From Litorivita pollutaquae (GTDB taxonomy: Bacteria; Pseudomonadota; Alphaproteobacteria; Rhodobacterales; Rhodobacteraceae): DNA of 64,000 nt. Shown here in pieces: positions 35,189-44,915 of this stretch. A program made the translations under genes and the position numbers. The stretch is from positions 62,001 to 126,000 of the forward strand of contig NZ_KZ826484.1 of the NCBI RefSeq assembly GCF_003205515.1, written 5' to 3'. The stretch's first letter is position 1. The number at the start of each line of letters is the position of its first letter. The notes below the pieces were generated by a model, which had not been told where the DNA came from, ran no database searches, and worked only from the letters and a program-made list of their open reading frames with translations.

Positions 35189-36472
35189 ATGAGCGAAGAA
35201 GCCATTGTTGAACGTCTGAACCTGTCGGACCTCAAAGCCAAAAGTCCAAAAGACCTGCTGTCGATGGCAGAGGAATTGGAAATCGAAAACGCCTCGACCA
35301 TGCGTAAGGGCGAGATGATGTTCTCGATCCTCAAGGAGATGGCCGAGGAGGATTGGGAAATCGGCGGCGACGGGGTGCTCGAAGTGCTCCAGGACGGATT
35401 CGGGTTTTTGCGTAGCCCCGAAGCGAACTATCTACCCGGTCCCGATGATATCTATGTTTCTCCGGATATGATCCGCCAATATTCGCTGCGCACCGGTGAT
35501 ACCATCGAAGGCTTGATGGCAGCGCCGTCAGGGGATGAACGATATTTTGCATTGCAAACCGTCAGCCGGATCAATTTCGAAGATCCCGAACGCGCCCGTC
35601 ATAAAATTGCCTTTGACAACCTGACGCCGCTTTATCCTGATGAGCGTTTGAACATGGAAATCGAAGATCCGACGGTCAAAGACCGTTCGGCGCGGATTAT
35701 CGATTTGGTCGCCCCGATTGGTAAAGGTCAACGGTCGCTTATCGTGGCCCCGCCGCGGACTGGTAAAACCGTGCTGTTGCAAAATATCGCTCATTCGATC
35801 GAACAGAACCATCCCGAATGTTATTTGATTGTTTTGCTGATCGATGAACGTCCCGAAGAAGTGACGGATATGCAGCGATCCGTGAAGGGCGAAGTCGTGT
35901 CTTCGACCTTTGATGAACCCGCGACCCGCCACGTTGCTGTATCGGAGATGGTAATTGAAAAGGCTAAGCGCCTTGTTGAACATAAACGCGATGTGGTGAT
36001 CCTGCTCGATTCCATCACACGGCTTGGCCGCGCGTTTAATACCGTTGTGCCGTCCTCTGGCAAGGTTCTGACCGGCGGTGTGGATGCGAATGCCCTGCAA
36101 CGTCCCAAACGCTTCTTCGGTGCCGCGCGGAACATTGAGGAGGGTGGATCTTTGACGATCATTGCCACCGCATTGATCGATACAGGATCTCGTATGGATG
36201 AGGTCATCTTCGAAGAATTCAAAGGCACGGGCAACTCGGAAATCGTTCTTGACCGTAAGGTGGCTGACAAACGTGTCTTCCCGGCGATGGACATTTTGAA
36301 ATCGGGCACTCGCAAAGAAGACCTTCTTGTGGATAAAGTCGATCTGCAAAAGACCTTTGTTTTGCGCCGTATTCTCAACCCGATGGGAACCACGGATGCC
36401 ATCGAATTCCTGATCTCGAAATTGAAGCAGACCAAAACGAATTCTGACTTCTTCGATTCGATGAACACCTAA
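35189..36472 (+). CDS. rho: Transcription termination factor Rho
   Basis: 427-residue hexameric RNA helicase. N-terminal Rho_N helix bundle ([38 protein letters not shown]) and the cold-shock-like RNA-binding domain [15 protein letters not shown]...[18 protein letters not shown]. Walker A is [18 protein letters not shown] near 176, Walker [17 protein letters not shown] near 263, Q-loop [11 protein letters not shown] and R-loop beyond. I chose the ATG at 35189 ([13 protein letters not shown]), preceded by GAGG; an ATG two codons earlier is possible. The next gene, mnmE, begins 28 bp later, conserved order in alphaproteobacteria. Confidence 0.96.
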   Translation: MSEEAIVERLNLSDLKAKSPKDLLSMAEELEIENASTMRKGEMMFSILKEMAEEDWEIGGDGVLEVLQDGFGFLRSPEANYLPGPDDIYVSPDMIRQYSLRTGDTIEGLMAAPSGDERYFALQTVSRINFEDPERARHKIAFDNLTPLYPDERLNMEIEDPTVKDRSARIIDLVAPIGKGQRSLIVAPPRTGKTVLLQNIAHSIEQNHPECYLIVLLIDERPEEVTDMQRSVKGEVVSSTFDEPATRHVAVSEMVIEKAKRLVEHKRDVVILLDSITRLGRAFNTVVPSSGKVLTGGVDANALQRPKRFFGAARNIEEGGSLTIIATALIDTGSRMDEVIFEEFKGTGNSEIVLDRKVADKRVFPAMDILKSGTRKEDLLVDKVDLQKTFVLRRILNPMGTTDAIEFLISKLKQTKTNSDFFDSMNT

Positions 36473-36500
36473 TTTTCGCACGAAAACAATAGGTTATGTA

Positions 36501-37787
36501 GTGGACACGATCTTCGCCTTGGCAACGTCGGCGGGCAAAGCTGGCGTTGCAGTGATCCGAATATCCGGACCGTCAGCCTTCGCGGCGGCGGGTTCTATTG
36601 CGGGTGGTTTGCCCCGACCGCGGGTGGCGGGATTGCGGCGGTTAACCGGGCCGGATGGTGTTATGCTTGATGAGGCGCTGGTGCTTTGTTTTGCAGAAGG
36701 GGCGAGCTTTACTGGTGAAGAGGTCGTCGAGCTGCAGCTTCACGGCTCCATGGCTGTCGTTGCTGAGGTGATGCGGGTGCTCTCGGAACTACCTGATTTG
36801 CGGCTTGCCGAGCCAGGCGAGTTTACCCGCCGGGCTTTGGCGTCCGGGCAGTTGGATTTGGCACAGGTTGAAGGTCTTGCCGATTTGATCGATGCGGAAA
36901 CCGAAGCGCAGCGCAAACAGGCATTACGCGTGCTTTCAGGTGAATTAGGGTCGAAAGCTGAAGAATGGCGGCGAGATTTGATCCGAGCGGCGGCGCTTCT
37001 CGAGGCGACCATTGATTTCGCCGATGAGGATGTTCCTGTCGATGTATCTCCGGAGGTGACCACGCTTTTGACCCGTGTTCGGGCATCCATGGCCACTGAA
37101 ATCGCGGGCGTTGCGGCTGCTGAACGTATTCGTAGCGGGTTTGAAGTGGCCATTGTCGGCGCGCCGAATGTTGGAAAGTCCACCTTATTGAATCGTCTTG
37201 CTGGACGTGATGCGGCAATTACCTCTGAATACGCTGGTACGACGCGCGATGTTATCGAAGTGCGCATGGATATTGCCGGATTGCCTGTGACGCTTTTGGA
37301 TACGGCGGGTTTGCGTGAAACCGAAGATCACGTTGAGGCGATCGGCATTTCGCGCGCGCGCGCCCGTGCCGAAGCAGCCGATTTGCGGGTTTTTCTGATC
37401 CATCGGGGTGAGATGCCCGAGCTGTCGATAGAACCGGACGACATTGTTATGTTGGCGAAGGCCGACCTATCCGGCGAGACATGCGGGGCGATTTCCGGTG
37501 TCACCGGTCAGGGGGTGGATGACCTTGTTTCGCAGATCGGTTCTGTCTTGTCGGCGCGCACGCTAAATGTCGGAATTGCCACGCGTGCCCGGCATCGTTC
37601 CGCTATGATGCGTGCAGACGAATCGTTAATGGCCGCTGAAGCCCATATTGCGTCGGCTTTCGAAGAGTCGGACATTGTGGCTGAAGAATTGCGTAGCTCT
37701 GTGCGGGCTTTGGAATCTCTGGTCGGACGTATTGATGTGGAGAACCTGCTGGACGAGATATTCTCCAGCTTTTGCCTCGGAAAGTGA
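36501..37787 (+). CDS. mnmE: tRNA modification GTPase MnmE (TrmE)
   Basis: 428-residue GTPase that with MnmG adds the 5-carboxymethylaminomethyl group to U34 of certain tRNAs. Its N-terminal tetrahydrofolate-binding domain begins [23 protein letters not shown]. The helical region is split by the G domain, with [20 protein letters not shown] (G1) near 219, [14 protein letters not shown] (G2), [12 protein letters not shown] (G3) and a short G4 AKAD. The C-terminal FCLGK carries the conserved Cys, with Leu in place of the common Ile. The start is GTG at 36501. It ends only 3 bases before the mnmG GTG. Confidence 0.95.
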   Translation: MDTIFALATSAGKAGVAVIRISGPSAFAAAGSIAGGLPRPRVAGLRRLTGPDGVMLDEALVLCFAEGASFTGEEVVELQLHGSMAVVAEVMRVLSELPDLRLAEPGEFTRRALASGQLDLAQVEGLADLIDAETEAQRKQALRVLSGELGSKAEEWRRDLIRAAALLEATIDFADEDVPVDVSPEVTTLLTRVRASMATEIAGVAAAERIRSGFEVAIVGAPNVGKSTLLNRLAGRDAAITSEYAGTTRDVIEVRMDIAGLPVTLLDTAGLRETEDHVEAIGISRARARAEAADLRVFLIHRGEMPELSIEPDDIVMLAKADLSGETCGAISGVTGQGVDDLVSQIGSVLSARTLNVGIATRARHRSAMMRADESLMAAEAHIASAFEESDIVAEELRSSVRALESLVGRIDVENLLDEIFSSFCLGK

Positions 37788-37790
37788 GGA

Positions 37791-39668
37791 GTGTTTCACG
37801 TGAAACATTTTGATTTTGACGTAGTCGTAATTGGCGGCGGTCACGCCGGTACGGAGGCAGCACATGCCGCTGCACGTATGGGCGCCCGCACTGCGCTTCT
37901 GACTTTGAAACGGGATGGCATTGGCGTGATGTCGTGCAATCCTGCTATTGGCGGACTTGGCAAAGGCCATCTCGTGCGAGAGATTGACGCATTAGACGGG
38001 GTTATGGGTAAGGTCGCGGATCGCGCCGGCATACAATTTAGGTTGCTGAATCGCCGTAAAGGCCCCGCCGTGCAAGGCCCACGCACTCAAGCGGATCGAA
38101 AGATCTATCGCGAAACTATGCTTTCCTTTACCGAAGCGCAGGACGGATTAGAAATTATCGAAGGCGAAGCCATTGATTTCGTGATTGAGGACGGCCACGT
38201 TCGCGGCGTCTTGCTTGACGGTGGTCGCGAAATCAGCAGTGCAGCCGTGATCCTCACCACGGGAACCTTTTTGCGGGGTGTGATTCATATTGGTGATGTG
38301 TCTCGCCCGGGCGGACGGATGGGTGATAAACCCTCAGTGAAGCTGGCGGAGCGGATTGACAGCTTTGATCTTCCTCTTGGTCGGTTAAAGACGGGGACAC
38401 CGCCGCGTCTGGATGGTCGCAGCATTGAGTGGGACGCACTGGACAGCCAGCCAGCGGATGATGATCCGGTGCTGTTCTCGTTTATGTCGAAGGCTCCGTT
38501 TGTAAAGCAAATTTCCTGCGGGATCACACATACAAATGAAGCAACGCATCGCATCATCCGTGATAATCTCGAACGATCGGCGATGTATGGCGGGCATATT
38601 TCCGGCGTTGGTCCGCGATACTGCCCCTCGATTGAGGATAAGATTGTCCGTTTTGCAGACAAAGAATCTCATCAAATTTTTCTCGAACCAGAGGGGCTTG
38701 ACGATCACACGGTGTATCCGAACGGGATCTCGACCTCTCTTCCCGAGGATGTGCAACAGGCCTATATTCACTCGATTGTTGGGCTCGAGAAGGCGGTTAT
38801 CCTGCAACCTGGCTATGCAATTGAATATGATTACGTAGACCCGCGGGCGTTGGATGCGGCGCTTCAGGTCAAAAAAGTTCCAGGTCTGTATTTGGCGGGG
38901 CAGATAAATGGCACCACCGGATATGAAGAGGCTGCCGCACAGGGCATGGTGGCAGGACTAAATGCCGCTCTCAGCGCTTCGGGCCGCGATGCCTATCATT
39001 TTAGCCGTGCCGAGAGTTATATTGGCGTGATGATTGATGATCTCATTACACGAGGCGTGACAGAGCCCTATCGTATGTTCACGTCGCGCGCGGAGTTTCG
39101 TCTGTCATTGCGCGCGGACAATGCCGACCAAAGACTTACACCGGTCGGAATCGAGTTGGGTTGCGTCGGTGAAACGCGCCGCCGGGTATTCTTGAATAAA
39201 TCCTCACGGCTCTCCGAGGGCCTTAGGTTGTTGTCGGAAAAAACATATACACCACAGCAACTTGCTAAGACAGGTGTGTCCCTTGCCCAGGATGGGGCGC
39301 GGCGCACGGGATTTCAGCTTCTCTCCTTGCCGGAGGTTGGGTTTGATGTCTTGTGTCGCTTGGATGAAAGTCTTGCGTCGATTGACGCCGAGATCGGCGA
39401 CCAGCTTGCGAAAGATGCCCTTTATGCGAATTACATCGAGCGACAGCAACGCGATGTTGATGCCATCAAGCGTGATGAGGCACAAATCATTCCCGCAGGA
39501 CTTATTTATGAGGAAATTGACGGGCTGACCAGCGAGCAAAAGATTAAGCTCGCGAAGGCGCGGCCTGGAAATCTTGCACAAGCGGCGCGCATTGAGGGCA
39601 TGACGCCGGCGGCGCTCACTCTCTTGATGTCCAAGCTGCGGCAGATCAAGCGGAGCAAAACAGCATGA
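37791..39668 (+). CDS. mnmG: tRNA uridine-5-carboxymethylaminomethyl enzyme MnmG (GidA)
   Basis: FAD-dependent partner of MnmE in tRNA wobble uridine modification, 625 residues (normal). Dinucleotide-binding [22 protein letters not shown] near 11-32, [16 protein letters not shown] near 92, [15 protein letters not shown] near 195, and [24 protein letters not shown] near 364. The start codon is unusual: the GTG at 37791 begins one base before a perfect parS site, so codons 1-6 (MFHVKH) are encoded by the ParB palindrome. A second GTG at 37800, inside parS, would also fit. An overlapping ParB complex could limit its expression; inference. Confidence 0.94.
   Translation: MFHVKHFDFDVVVIGGGHAGTEAAHAAARMGARTALLTLKRDGIGVMSCNPAIGGLGKGHLVREIDALDGVMGKVADRAGIQFRLLNRRKGPAVQGPRTQADRKIYRETMLSFTEAQDGLEIIEGEAIDFVIEDGHVRGVLLDGGREISSAAVILTTGTFLRGVIHIGDVSRPGGRMGDKPSVKLAERIDSFDLPLGRLKTGTPPRLDGRSIEWDALDSQPADDDPVLFSFMSKAPFVKQISCGITHTNEATHRIIRDNLERSAMYGGHISGVGPRYCPSIEDKIVRFADKESHQIFLEPEGLDDHTVYPNGISTSLPEDVQQAYIHSIVGLEKAVILQPGYAIEYDYVDPRALDAALQVKKVPGLYLAGQINGTTGYEEAAAQGMVAGLNAALSASGRDAYHFSRAESYIGVMIDDLITRGVTEPYRMFTSRAEFRLSLRADNADQRLTPVGIELGCVGETRRRVFLNKSSRLSEGLRLLSEKTYTPQQLAKTGVSLAQDGARRTGFQLLSLPEVGFDVLCRLDESLASIDAEIGDQLAKDALYANYIERQQRDVDAIKRDEAQIIPAGLIYEEIDGLTSEQKIKLAKARPGNLAQAARIEGMTPAALTLLMSKLRQIKRSKTA
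37792..37807. other. parS centromere site (perfect)
   Basis: TGTTTCACGTGAAACA, the exact 16-bp ParB/Noc-type palindrome, overlapping the start of mnmG about 3.3 kb right of the candidate oriC. parA/parB are 2.5 kb further. Confidence 0.9.
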
Positions 39669-40267
39669 GGCCAGCGATGAATGTTTCACGTGAAACATTG
39701 GAACGACTTGAGATCTACGCGTCACTTCTCGAAAAGTGGAATCCAAAGATCAACCTCGTATCGAAGGCGTCGCTTGAGCACCTGTGGGAGCGCCATATCC
39801 GGGATTCAATTCAAGTTGCACAGGCCATACATCACCCGGTGAAACATTGGGTAGATCTGGGCAGCGGCGGCGGTTTCCCGGGCCTCGTCGTGGCCCTTAT
39901 GGCGTCTGATATAGGTGTAGATCAGGTGACCTTGATTGAAAGCGACCAGAGGAAATGCGCATTTCTGCGGACGGTATTGCGCGAAACCTCCGTGTCCGGT
40001 GAGGTGATTCAGGAGAGAATCGAAATCGCACCTCCACAATCGGCTAATGTTCTGTCTGCACGTGCATTGACGGATCTGTCGGGCCTCCTTGGATTTGCGA
40101 TGCGGCACCTCGCTGAAGGGGGCATCTGTTTGTTCCCAAAGGGAGTGAACTGGGAAAAAGAGGTGGAAGCGGCCCGCGAAGAGTGGCAGTTTAGCGTTGA
40201 AGCCGTGCCCAGCCAAATCGAGGCGGGCGCTGCGATTTTGCGAATCGGAGAAATCTCTCGTGTCTGA
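39665..40267 (+). CDS. rsmG: 16S rRNA (guanine-527-N7)-methyltransferase RsmG (GidB)
   Basis: 200-residue SAM-dependent methyltransferase of 16S rRNA G527; loss gives low-level streptomycin resistance in many bacteria. Family marks: [31 protein letters not shown], the SAM site [17 protein letters not shown] near 60-76, [13 protein letters not shown] and [15 protein letters not shown]. Start: ATG 39665 overlaps the mnmG stop (ATGA); ATG 39677 is an alternative. A perfect parS site lies in codons 6-11 (NVSRET). It overlaps parA by 8 bases, so mnmG-rsmG-parA-parB form one operon. Confidence 0.93.
   Translation: MRPAMNVSRETLERLEIYASLLEKWNPKINLVSKASLEHLWERHIRDSIQVAQAIHHPVKHWVDLGSGGGFPGLVVALMASDIGVDQVTLIESDQRKCAFLRTVLRETSVSGEVIQERIEIAPPQSANVLSARALTDLSGLLGFAMRHLAEGGICLFPKGVNWEKEVEAAREEWQFSVEAVPSQIEAGAAILRIGEISRV
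39682..39697. other. parS centromere site (perfect)
   Basis: TGTTTCACGTGAAACA, identical to the site in mnmG, inside the first codons of rsmG (encoding VSRET). The ParB site is thus embedded in coding sequence 1.9 kb from the first. Confidence 0.9.
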
Positions 40268-41069
40268 CCCGTCGCGGCCGAATGGCCCCCGAATTATTGC
40301 CGTCGCAAATCAAAAGGGTGGCGTAGGCAAAACCACCACGACTATAAATCTTGGCGCGGCCTTGGCGGAACGCGGGTGCCGGGTTTTGGTTGTTGATCTG
40401 GACCCGCAAGGCAATGCTTCCACTGGATTGGGAATCGATCCGGAGGCGCGTGACTATACCGCTTATGAATTGCTGCTCGAAGATGTGCCTCTTGATGATG
40501 TAATTTTACCGACGAGCAGCGACGGTCTATTTATTATTCCGGCGACAGTGGACCTTAGCTCGGCCGACATCGACTTGATCTCAAACGAAAAAAGAAGCTT
40601 TTTATTGCATGACGCTTTGCGGCAAACGGCAATGGACGCGTTTGAACTCGACTATATATTGATTGATTGCCCGCCGTCTTTGAACCTGTTGACTGTGAAC
40701 GCGATGGTCGCGGCACATTCGGTTCTTGTGCCACTTCAAAGTGAGTTTTTTGCATTGGAAGGTCTGTCGCAATTGATGTTGACCATCCGCGAGGTGCGCG
40801 AGGCGGCCAATCCCGCGCTACGCATCGAAGGGATCGTTATGACGATGTATGACGCCCGCAACCGTTTGTCTCAGCAGGTAGAAATGGATGCACGTGACAA
40901 TCTTGGCGATCTCGTTTTTCAAACGATTATCCCACGCAACGTGCGGGTCAGCGAGGCGCCCTCCTATTCGGTTCCGGTTCTGAGCTATGATTCAAATTCA
41001 AAAGGAGCTGCTGCATATAGAGCGCTGGCGGCTGAATTATTAACGCAACATGCGCCGGTCGCGGCATAG
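40260..41069 (+). CDS. parA: Chromosome partitioning ATPase ParA (Soj)
   Basis: 269-residue deviant-Walker ATPase that moves the ParB-parS complex during segregation. It has IIAVANQKGGVGKTTTTINLGAAL near 12-35 (deviant Walker A), VLVVDLDPQGNAS, IDCPPSLNLLTVNAM (Walker B) and GIVMTMYDARNRLSQQV. The start is GTG at 40260 ([11 protein letters not shown]), overlapping the rsmG stop; in-frame codons further upstream lie in rsmG. parB follows after an 8-base gap. Confidence 0.95.
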   Translation: MSDPSRPNGPRIIAVANQKGGVGKTTTTINLGAALAERGCRVLVVDLDPQGNASTGLGIDPEARDYTAYELLLEDVPLDDVILPTSSDGLFIIPATVDLSSADIDLISNEKRSFLLHDALRQTAMDAFELDYILIDCPPSLNLLTVNAMVAAHSVLVPLQSEFFALEGLSQLMLTIREVREAANPALRIEGIVMTMYDARNRLSQQVEMDARDNLGDLVFQTIIPRNVRVSEAPSYSVPVLSYDSNSKGAAAYRALAAELLTQHAPVAA

Positions 41070-41077
41070 GGGGCCTT

Positions 41078-41989
41078 ATGAGTGAGAAGATGAAAAAGAG
41101 CCGGGGGTTAGGCCGCGGTTTGTCGGCGCTTATGGCAGATGTAGTGGTCGATCCAGCAGTTGACGCTCAATCTGGTGTAGTGCAGAGCCCTGATATGATG
41201 GTGCCAATTGAAAAAGTGGTTCCGAATCCAGATCAGCCGAGGCGCCATTTCACCCCGGAGCAGCTTGAAGAACTTGCGGCTTCGATCAAGGAAAAAGGTA
41301 TCATCCAACCGCTGATCGTGCGGCCGCGTCCGCATGGCGACGGTGAGTTTGAAATCGTCGCGGGAGAGCGTCGCTGGCGTGCCGCTCAGATGGCGCAACT
41401 TCACCGTATTCCGGTTTTGGTGCGCGAATTTGATGATACCGAGGTTCTCGAAGTCGCGATCATTGAAAATATCCAACGCGCGGATCTAAATCCAGTAGAA
41501 GAGGCGATGGGCTATCGTCAGTTGATGGACAAGTTTGGGCACACGCAAGAAAAACTGGCGCAGGCGTTGGGCAAAAGCCGTAGCTACCTCGCCAACCTCA
41601 TGCGGTTGCTACAATTGCCCGATGAAGTGCTTGTTTATCTGCGCGAAGGGCAGCTTTCAGCGGGTCATGCCCGAGCGTTGATTACATCCGATGATCCCGT
41701 CGGGCTTGCTAAAAAGGTCATTAAAAACGGCTTGTCCGTGCGTGAAACCGAACGGCTGGCTAGGCAGGCCGGTGCGCCAAAGATTGGCGCGCGGCCGCAG
41801 AAAACGGTTTCAGCGCAGGTTGAAAAAGACGCCGACACGCGGGCGCTTGAGGGCGACTTGTCTGCGGCTTTGGGGATGAAGGTGTCGGTTGATCACAAAA
41901 GCGGCGCGGATGCAGGGCAATTGGTGATCAAGTATGAAACGCTTGATGAGCTGGATGAACTTTGCCGGATTTTGAGCGCTACGCGTTAG
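41078..41989 (+). CDS. parB: Chromosome partitioning protein ParB (Spo0J)
   Basis: 303-residue CTP-dependent DNA clamp that binds parS. N-terminal RGLGRGLSALMAD box, then the CTPase/ParB domain with PNPDQPRRHFTPEQLEELAASI and the GERRWRAAQMAQL (G-ERR-R) motif near 88-100, and ENIQRADLNPVEEA. The helix-turn-helix is LAQALGKSRSYLANLMRLLQLP near 163-184, and a C-terminal dimerisation part begins near 240. ATG 41078 is unambiguous. Its 3' end overlaps the convergent DUF454 gene by 11 bases. Its cognate sites are the parS copies in mnmG and rsmG. Confidence 0.95.
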   Translation: MSEKMKKSRGLGRGLSALMADVVVDPAVDAQSGVVQSPDMMVPIEKVVPNPDQPRRHFTPEQLEELAASIKEKGIIQPLIVRPRPHGDGEFEIVAGERRWRAAQMAQLHRIPVLVREFDDTEVLEVAIIENIQRADLNPVEEAMGYRQLMDKFGHTQEKLAQALGKSRSYLANLMRLLQLPDEVLVYLREGQLSAGHARALITSDDPVGLAKKVIKNGLSVRETERLARQAGAPKIGARPQKTVSAQVEKDADTRALEGDLSAALGMKVSVDHKSGADAGQLVIKYETLDELDELCRILSATR

Positions 41990-42332
41990 GCCGTGTCCAT
42001 AGGAAAATAAGCACAGCAGTTAGGACAATGCCTTGAATGATAAGAATATAATTTGCAACGCCCAAGGCAACCGACAATCCAAAGGCCAAGCCAACTGATA
42101 GGGTCGCCAATTGTTTGCCGCGCCGGGATATTGCGCCCGTGGATTGCCAGTCTCCGATCGGCGGGCCAAACTTGGGGTGGCTTAGAAGCCAGTTGTGCAA
42201 TCGTTCTGATGAGCGGGCAAAGCAAAACGCCGCAAGCAGGAATAGCGGCACCGTTGGAAGTAGGGGCAAGACGATACCCATGATGCCAATGGCCATCGAG
42301 ATCAGCCCGCCGACGACCCAGAGCAATCGCAT
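41979..42332 (-). CDS. YbaN family (DUF454) membrane protein
   Basis: 117-residue inner-membrane protein of the DUF454/YbaN family, function unknown. Two hydrophobic regions (LLWVVGGLISMAIGIMGIVLPLLPTVPLFLLAAFCFARSS with the family FCFARSSERLHNWLLSHP motif, and VGLAFGLSVALGVANYILIIQGIVLTAVLIFLW). It lies just downstream of hemW on the minus strand (3-bp gap) and overlaps the end of parB convergently, so its mRNA is antisense to the 3' end of parB for a few bases. Confidence 0.87.
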   Translation of the reverse strand: MRLLWVVGGLISMAIGIMGIVLPLLPTVPLFLLAAFCFARSSERLHNWLLSHPKFGPPIGDWQSTGAISRRGKQLATLSVGLAFGLSVALGVANYILIIQGIVLTAVLIFLWTRPNA

Positions 42333-42335
42333 TTT

Positions 42336-43523
42336 TTACCCCGCAAGCAATGTTTCAAGCACCGCATTCAGGAGCAGGCGCCCTTTGGGCGTTGTCTGAA
42401 TTCGCCGCCCGAGAGCCTCGATCATGCCGATGTCTTGCAGGTGCTGCAAGCTTTGCGGATCTAAACCTTCACCTGCGAGGGCCGCGTAGCGATCGGTGTC
42501 GATCCCTTCGGATAAACGAAGTCCCATCATCAGGTATTCACCGGCTTGATCCACGGGGTCAATCGCGGTTCGGCTCAACTCACCACCGTGTTCTTCGGCT
42601 TGTGCGAGCCAGATCGCGGGGTTGTGCACCGTATCCGTAGCGTAACGGATCCCGTTTTGGGTCAGCCTTCCGTGCGCACCGGGGCCAATGCCGATGAAGT
42701 CACCATAGCGCCAGTAGATCAGGTTGTGCCGCGATTCTGCACCGTCTTTGGCATGGTTAGAGACTTCATAGGCGCTCAAACCGGCCGCGCCACAGATGTC
42801 TTGAGTGGCGTCATACATGTCGGCGGCAAGGGAATCGGCAGGAAGGCCACGCAACTTCCCGATCGCATATCGGTCACCAAAGGCGGTGCCTTGCTCAATC
42901 GTGAGCTGGTAAAGCGATAGGTGATCTATGGCGAGGTCGAGAGCTTGGGTCAGTTCTCGCTTCCATTCAGGCAGTGTCTGGTCCTGCCGGGCATAGATCA
43001 AATCAAAACTGACGCGGTCGAAATGGTTGCGCGCGATGTCAAAGGCTTTGTAGGCCTCTTCAACCGTGTGGCGGCGGCCCAGTTTTTGCAAATCACGGTT
43101 GTTTAGAGACTGAATTCCCATCGAAACGCGGCTAACACCGGCTTGGGCGTAACCGGAAAAACGGCCCGCTTCGACCGAGGTTGGATTGGCCTCTAGCGTG
43201 ATTTCAAAATCATTTGCCGTAGGCCAATGTGATTTGATCCGTGCGATGATCGCCGCAACGACATCGGGATCCATCAAGCTGGGCGTGCCGCCGCCAAAGA
43301 ACACCGAGGTCAGGATGCGGCCTCGGGTTTGTGCGGCGTAGCGGTCGATCTCCGCAAGGTAGGCATTCAGCCATCGCGTTTGATCGATATGCTGCGCGAC
43401 ATGGCTGTTGAAATCGCAATAGGGGCATTTGGCCTGGCAAAAGGGCCAGTGCAGATAGAGGCCAAAGCCCCCCTGTTGCCAATCGTCAGGCAAAACAGCC
43501 CGCGACCAATTTGGCGAAGGCAT
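42336..43523 (-). CDS. hemW: HemW, radical SAM heme chaperone (coproporphyrinogen III oxidase-like)
   Basis: 395-residue radical-SAM protein. HemW binds heme and is not a coproporphyrinogen oxidase despite the older name. Motifs: HWPFCQAKCPYCDF (CxxxCxxC) near 26-39, VFFGGGTPSLMD, ITLEANPTSVEAG and VSMGIQSLNNRDLQKLGRRH. The HemW-type signature HNLIYW, with IGIGPGAHG after it, sits near 275. The start at 43523 ([15 protein letters not shown]) sits inside the end of rdgB, overlapping by 38 bases; the reading frame extends further but this Met has the family's spacing to the Cys motif. Confidence 0.92.
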   Translation of the reverse strand: MPSPNWSRAVLPDDWQQGGFGLYLHWPFCQAKCPYCDFNSHVAQHIDQTRWLNAYLAEIDRYAAQTRGRILTSVFFGGGTPSLMDPDVVAAIIARIKSHWPTANDFEITLEANPTSVEAGRFSGYAQAGVSRVSMGIQSLNNRDLQKLGRRHTVEEAYKAFDIARNHFDRVSFDLIYARQDQTLPEWKRELTQALDLAIDHLSLYQLTIEQGTAFGDRYAIGKLRGLPADSLAADMYDATQDICGAAGLSAYEVSNHAKDGAESRHNLIYWRYGDFIGIGPGAHGRLTQNGIRYATDTVHNPAIWLAQAEEHGGELSRTAIDPVDQAGEYLMMGLRLSEGIDTDRYAALAGEGLDPQSLQHLQDIGMIEALGRRIQTTPKGRLLLNAVLETLLAG

Positions 43524-44094
43524 CGGCGCGGTGACTGATGCGGTTTTTCTCGTCCGACGCCATTTCAGCAAAGGTTATGTCGTACCCTTCGGGGATAAAA
43601 ATCGGATCATATCCGTGGCCGTTGTCGCCGCGCATGGGCCATGTGACTTGGCCGTCCATTTTACCGGCGAATACTTCGTCGTGCCCGTCGGGCCATGCGA
43701 GCACCAGGGTCGAGCAAAACCGCGCGGTCCACGGTTTGGGTTTGGCTGATGCCAGGAGTTTGTCATGGGTTACGGTCATCGCCATAACAAAATCGCGACC
43801 CGTCTCTGTTTCGGCCCAATCGGCGGTATAAACCCCCGGCGCGCCACCTAATGCGTCGATTTCAATACCGCTGTCATCGGATAGGGCGGGCAGGCCGGTG
43901 GCCTGCGCCGCAGCATGGGCCTTGATGCGGGCATTGCCGACAAAGGTTGTTTCGGTCTCCTCGGGTTCGGGCAATCCAAGGTCACCCGCCCCAACCACTT
44001 CGATCCCGAAAGGCGCAAGCAGTTCGGTGATTTCGGACAGCTTGCCCTTGTTATGGGTTGCAACGAGGAGTTTTTGACCGTCAAACTTACGCAC
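43486..44094 (-). CDS. rdgB: XTP/dITP diphosphatase (RdgB)
   Basis: About 202-residue Ham1-family enzyme that removes inosine and xanthosine triphosphates from the nucleotide pool. [21 protein letters not shown] at the N-terminus, [28 protein letters not shown] near 82-109, then [24 protein letters not shown] and a conserved [20 protein letters not shown] prefer the GTG at 44094 ([18 protein letters not shown]), overlapping the rph stop by 8 bases; an ATG eight codons earlier is possible. It is the second gene of the leftward rph-rdgB-hemW-ybaN operon. Confidence 0.93.
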   Translation of the reverse strand: MRKFDGQKLLVATHNKGKLSEITELLAPFGIEVVGAGDLGLPEPEETETTFVGNARIKAHAAAQATGLPALSDDSGIEIDALGGAPGVYTADWAETETGRDFVMAMTVTHDKLLASAKPKPWTARFCSTLVLAWPDGHDEVFAGKMDGQVTWPMRGDNGHGYDPIFIPEGYDITFAEMASDEKNRISHRADAFAKLVAGCFA

Positions 44095-44803
44095 TTGCTG
44101 CGGCCTTTTGCGCGGCAACCAATTCGGTCACGCCTTTTTCCGCAAGATCCATCAATTGGTTCATCTGATCGCGCGAATAGGTCGAGCCTTCGGCGGACAT
44201 TTGCACTTCGATCAATTTCTTGGTGCCGGTCATGATGAAATTGCCGTCAACGCCGGCTTCGCTGTCCTCGGGGTAGTCGAGATCAAGCACTGGTTGTCCA
44301 GCATAGATCCCGCAGGAAATCGCAGCGACCGGATCAACCAAAGGATCAGAGATTACCGCACCGGTTTTCATCAATTTGTTCACCGCAAGACGCAGAGCCA
44401 CCCATCCGCCGGTGATCGACGCGCAGCGGGTGCCGCCGTCGGCTTGGATCACATCGCAATCGACGGTGATTTGACGTTCACCCAGCGCGACGCGGTCCAC
44501 GCCAGCGCGCAAGCTGCGGCCAATCAGACGCTGAATTTCGACGGTGCGGCCGCCTTGTTTTCCGGCGGCGGCCTCGCGGCGCATCCGGCTGGTGGTCGAA
44601 CGGGGCAACATGCCGTATTCTGCGGTAACCCAGCCAAGACCAGAGCCCTTGATAAACGGCGGCACGCGGTCTTCGATGGTTGCGGTGCACAAAACATGGG
44701 TGTCACCCATGCGGATCATGCAAGACCCTTCGGCATGTTTGGTCACGCCGGTTTCGATGGACACATCGCGCATTTGGTCTAAATTTCTTCCCGAAGGCCG
44801 CAT
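44087..44803 (-). CDS. rph: Ribonuclease PH
   Basis: 238-residue phosphorolytic 3'-5' exoribonuclease that trims tRNA 3' ends. Full family length; [27 protein letters not shown] at the N-terminus, [44 protein letters not shown] near 60-103, [27 protein letters not shown] and [20 protein letters not shown] near 178. It leads the leftward rph-rdgB-hemW-ybaN group and is divergent from hrcA, a conserved arrangement. Confidence 0.95.
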   Translation of the reverse strand: MRPSGRNLDQMRDVSIETGVTKHAEGSCMIRMGDTHVLCTATIEDRVPPFIKGSGLGWVTAEYGMLPRSTTSRMRREAAAGKQGGRTVEIQRLIGRSLRAGVDRVALGERQITVDCDVIQADGGTRCASITGGWVALRLAVNKLMKTGAVISDPLVDPVAAISCGIYAGQPVLDLDYPEDSEAGVDGNFIMTGTKKLIEVQMSAEGSTYSRDQMNQLMDLAEKGVTELVAAQKAAASA

Positions 44804-44865
44804 GGTTATTCCCCTTTGCTGTTATGCAGGGGATACAAGGGGCCGAGGCGCAAAAGCAACCCCGA

Positions 44866-44893
44866 TTGACCTTTCGCTCTGGTCATCTTTAAT
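44866..44893 (+). promoter_or_regulatory. Candidate hrcA promoter
   Basis: TTGACC (44866-44871), 16-base spacer, TTTAAT (44888-44893), 23 bases before the hrcA start. I looked for a CIRCE inverted repeat (TTAGCACTC-N9-GAGTGCTAA) here and found none. Confidence 0.4.
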
Positions 44894-44915
44894 GAAGACA
44901 AGCATCGAGGAGCTG

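Noticed and set aside
35528-36481. 317-codon open frame antisense to rho
   Set aside because: Shadow of rho, no motif, no ribosome site.
44820-44915. CIRCE operator before hrcA
   Set aside because: No TTAGCACTC-N9-GAGTGCTAA inverted repeat or close variant could be found.
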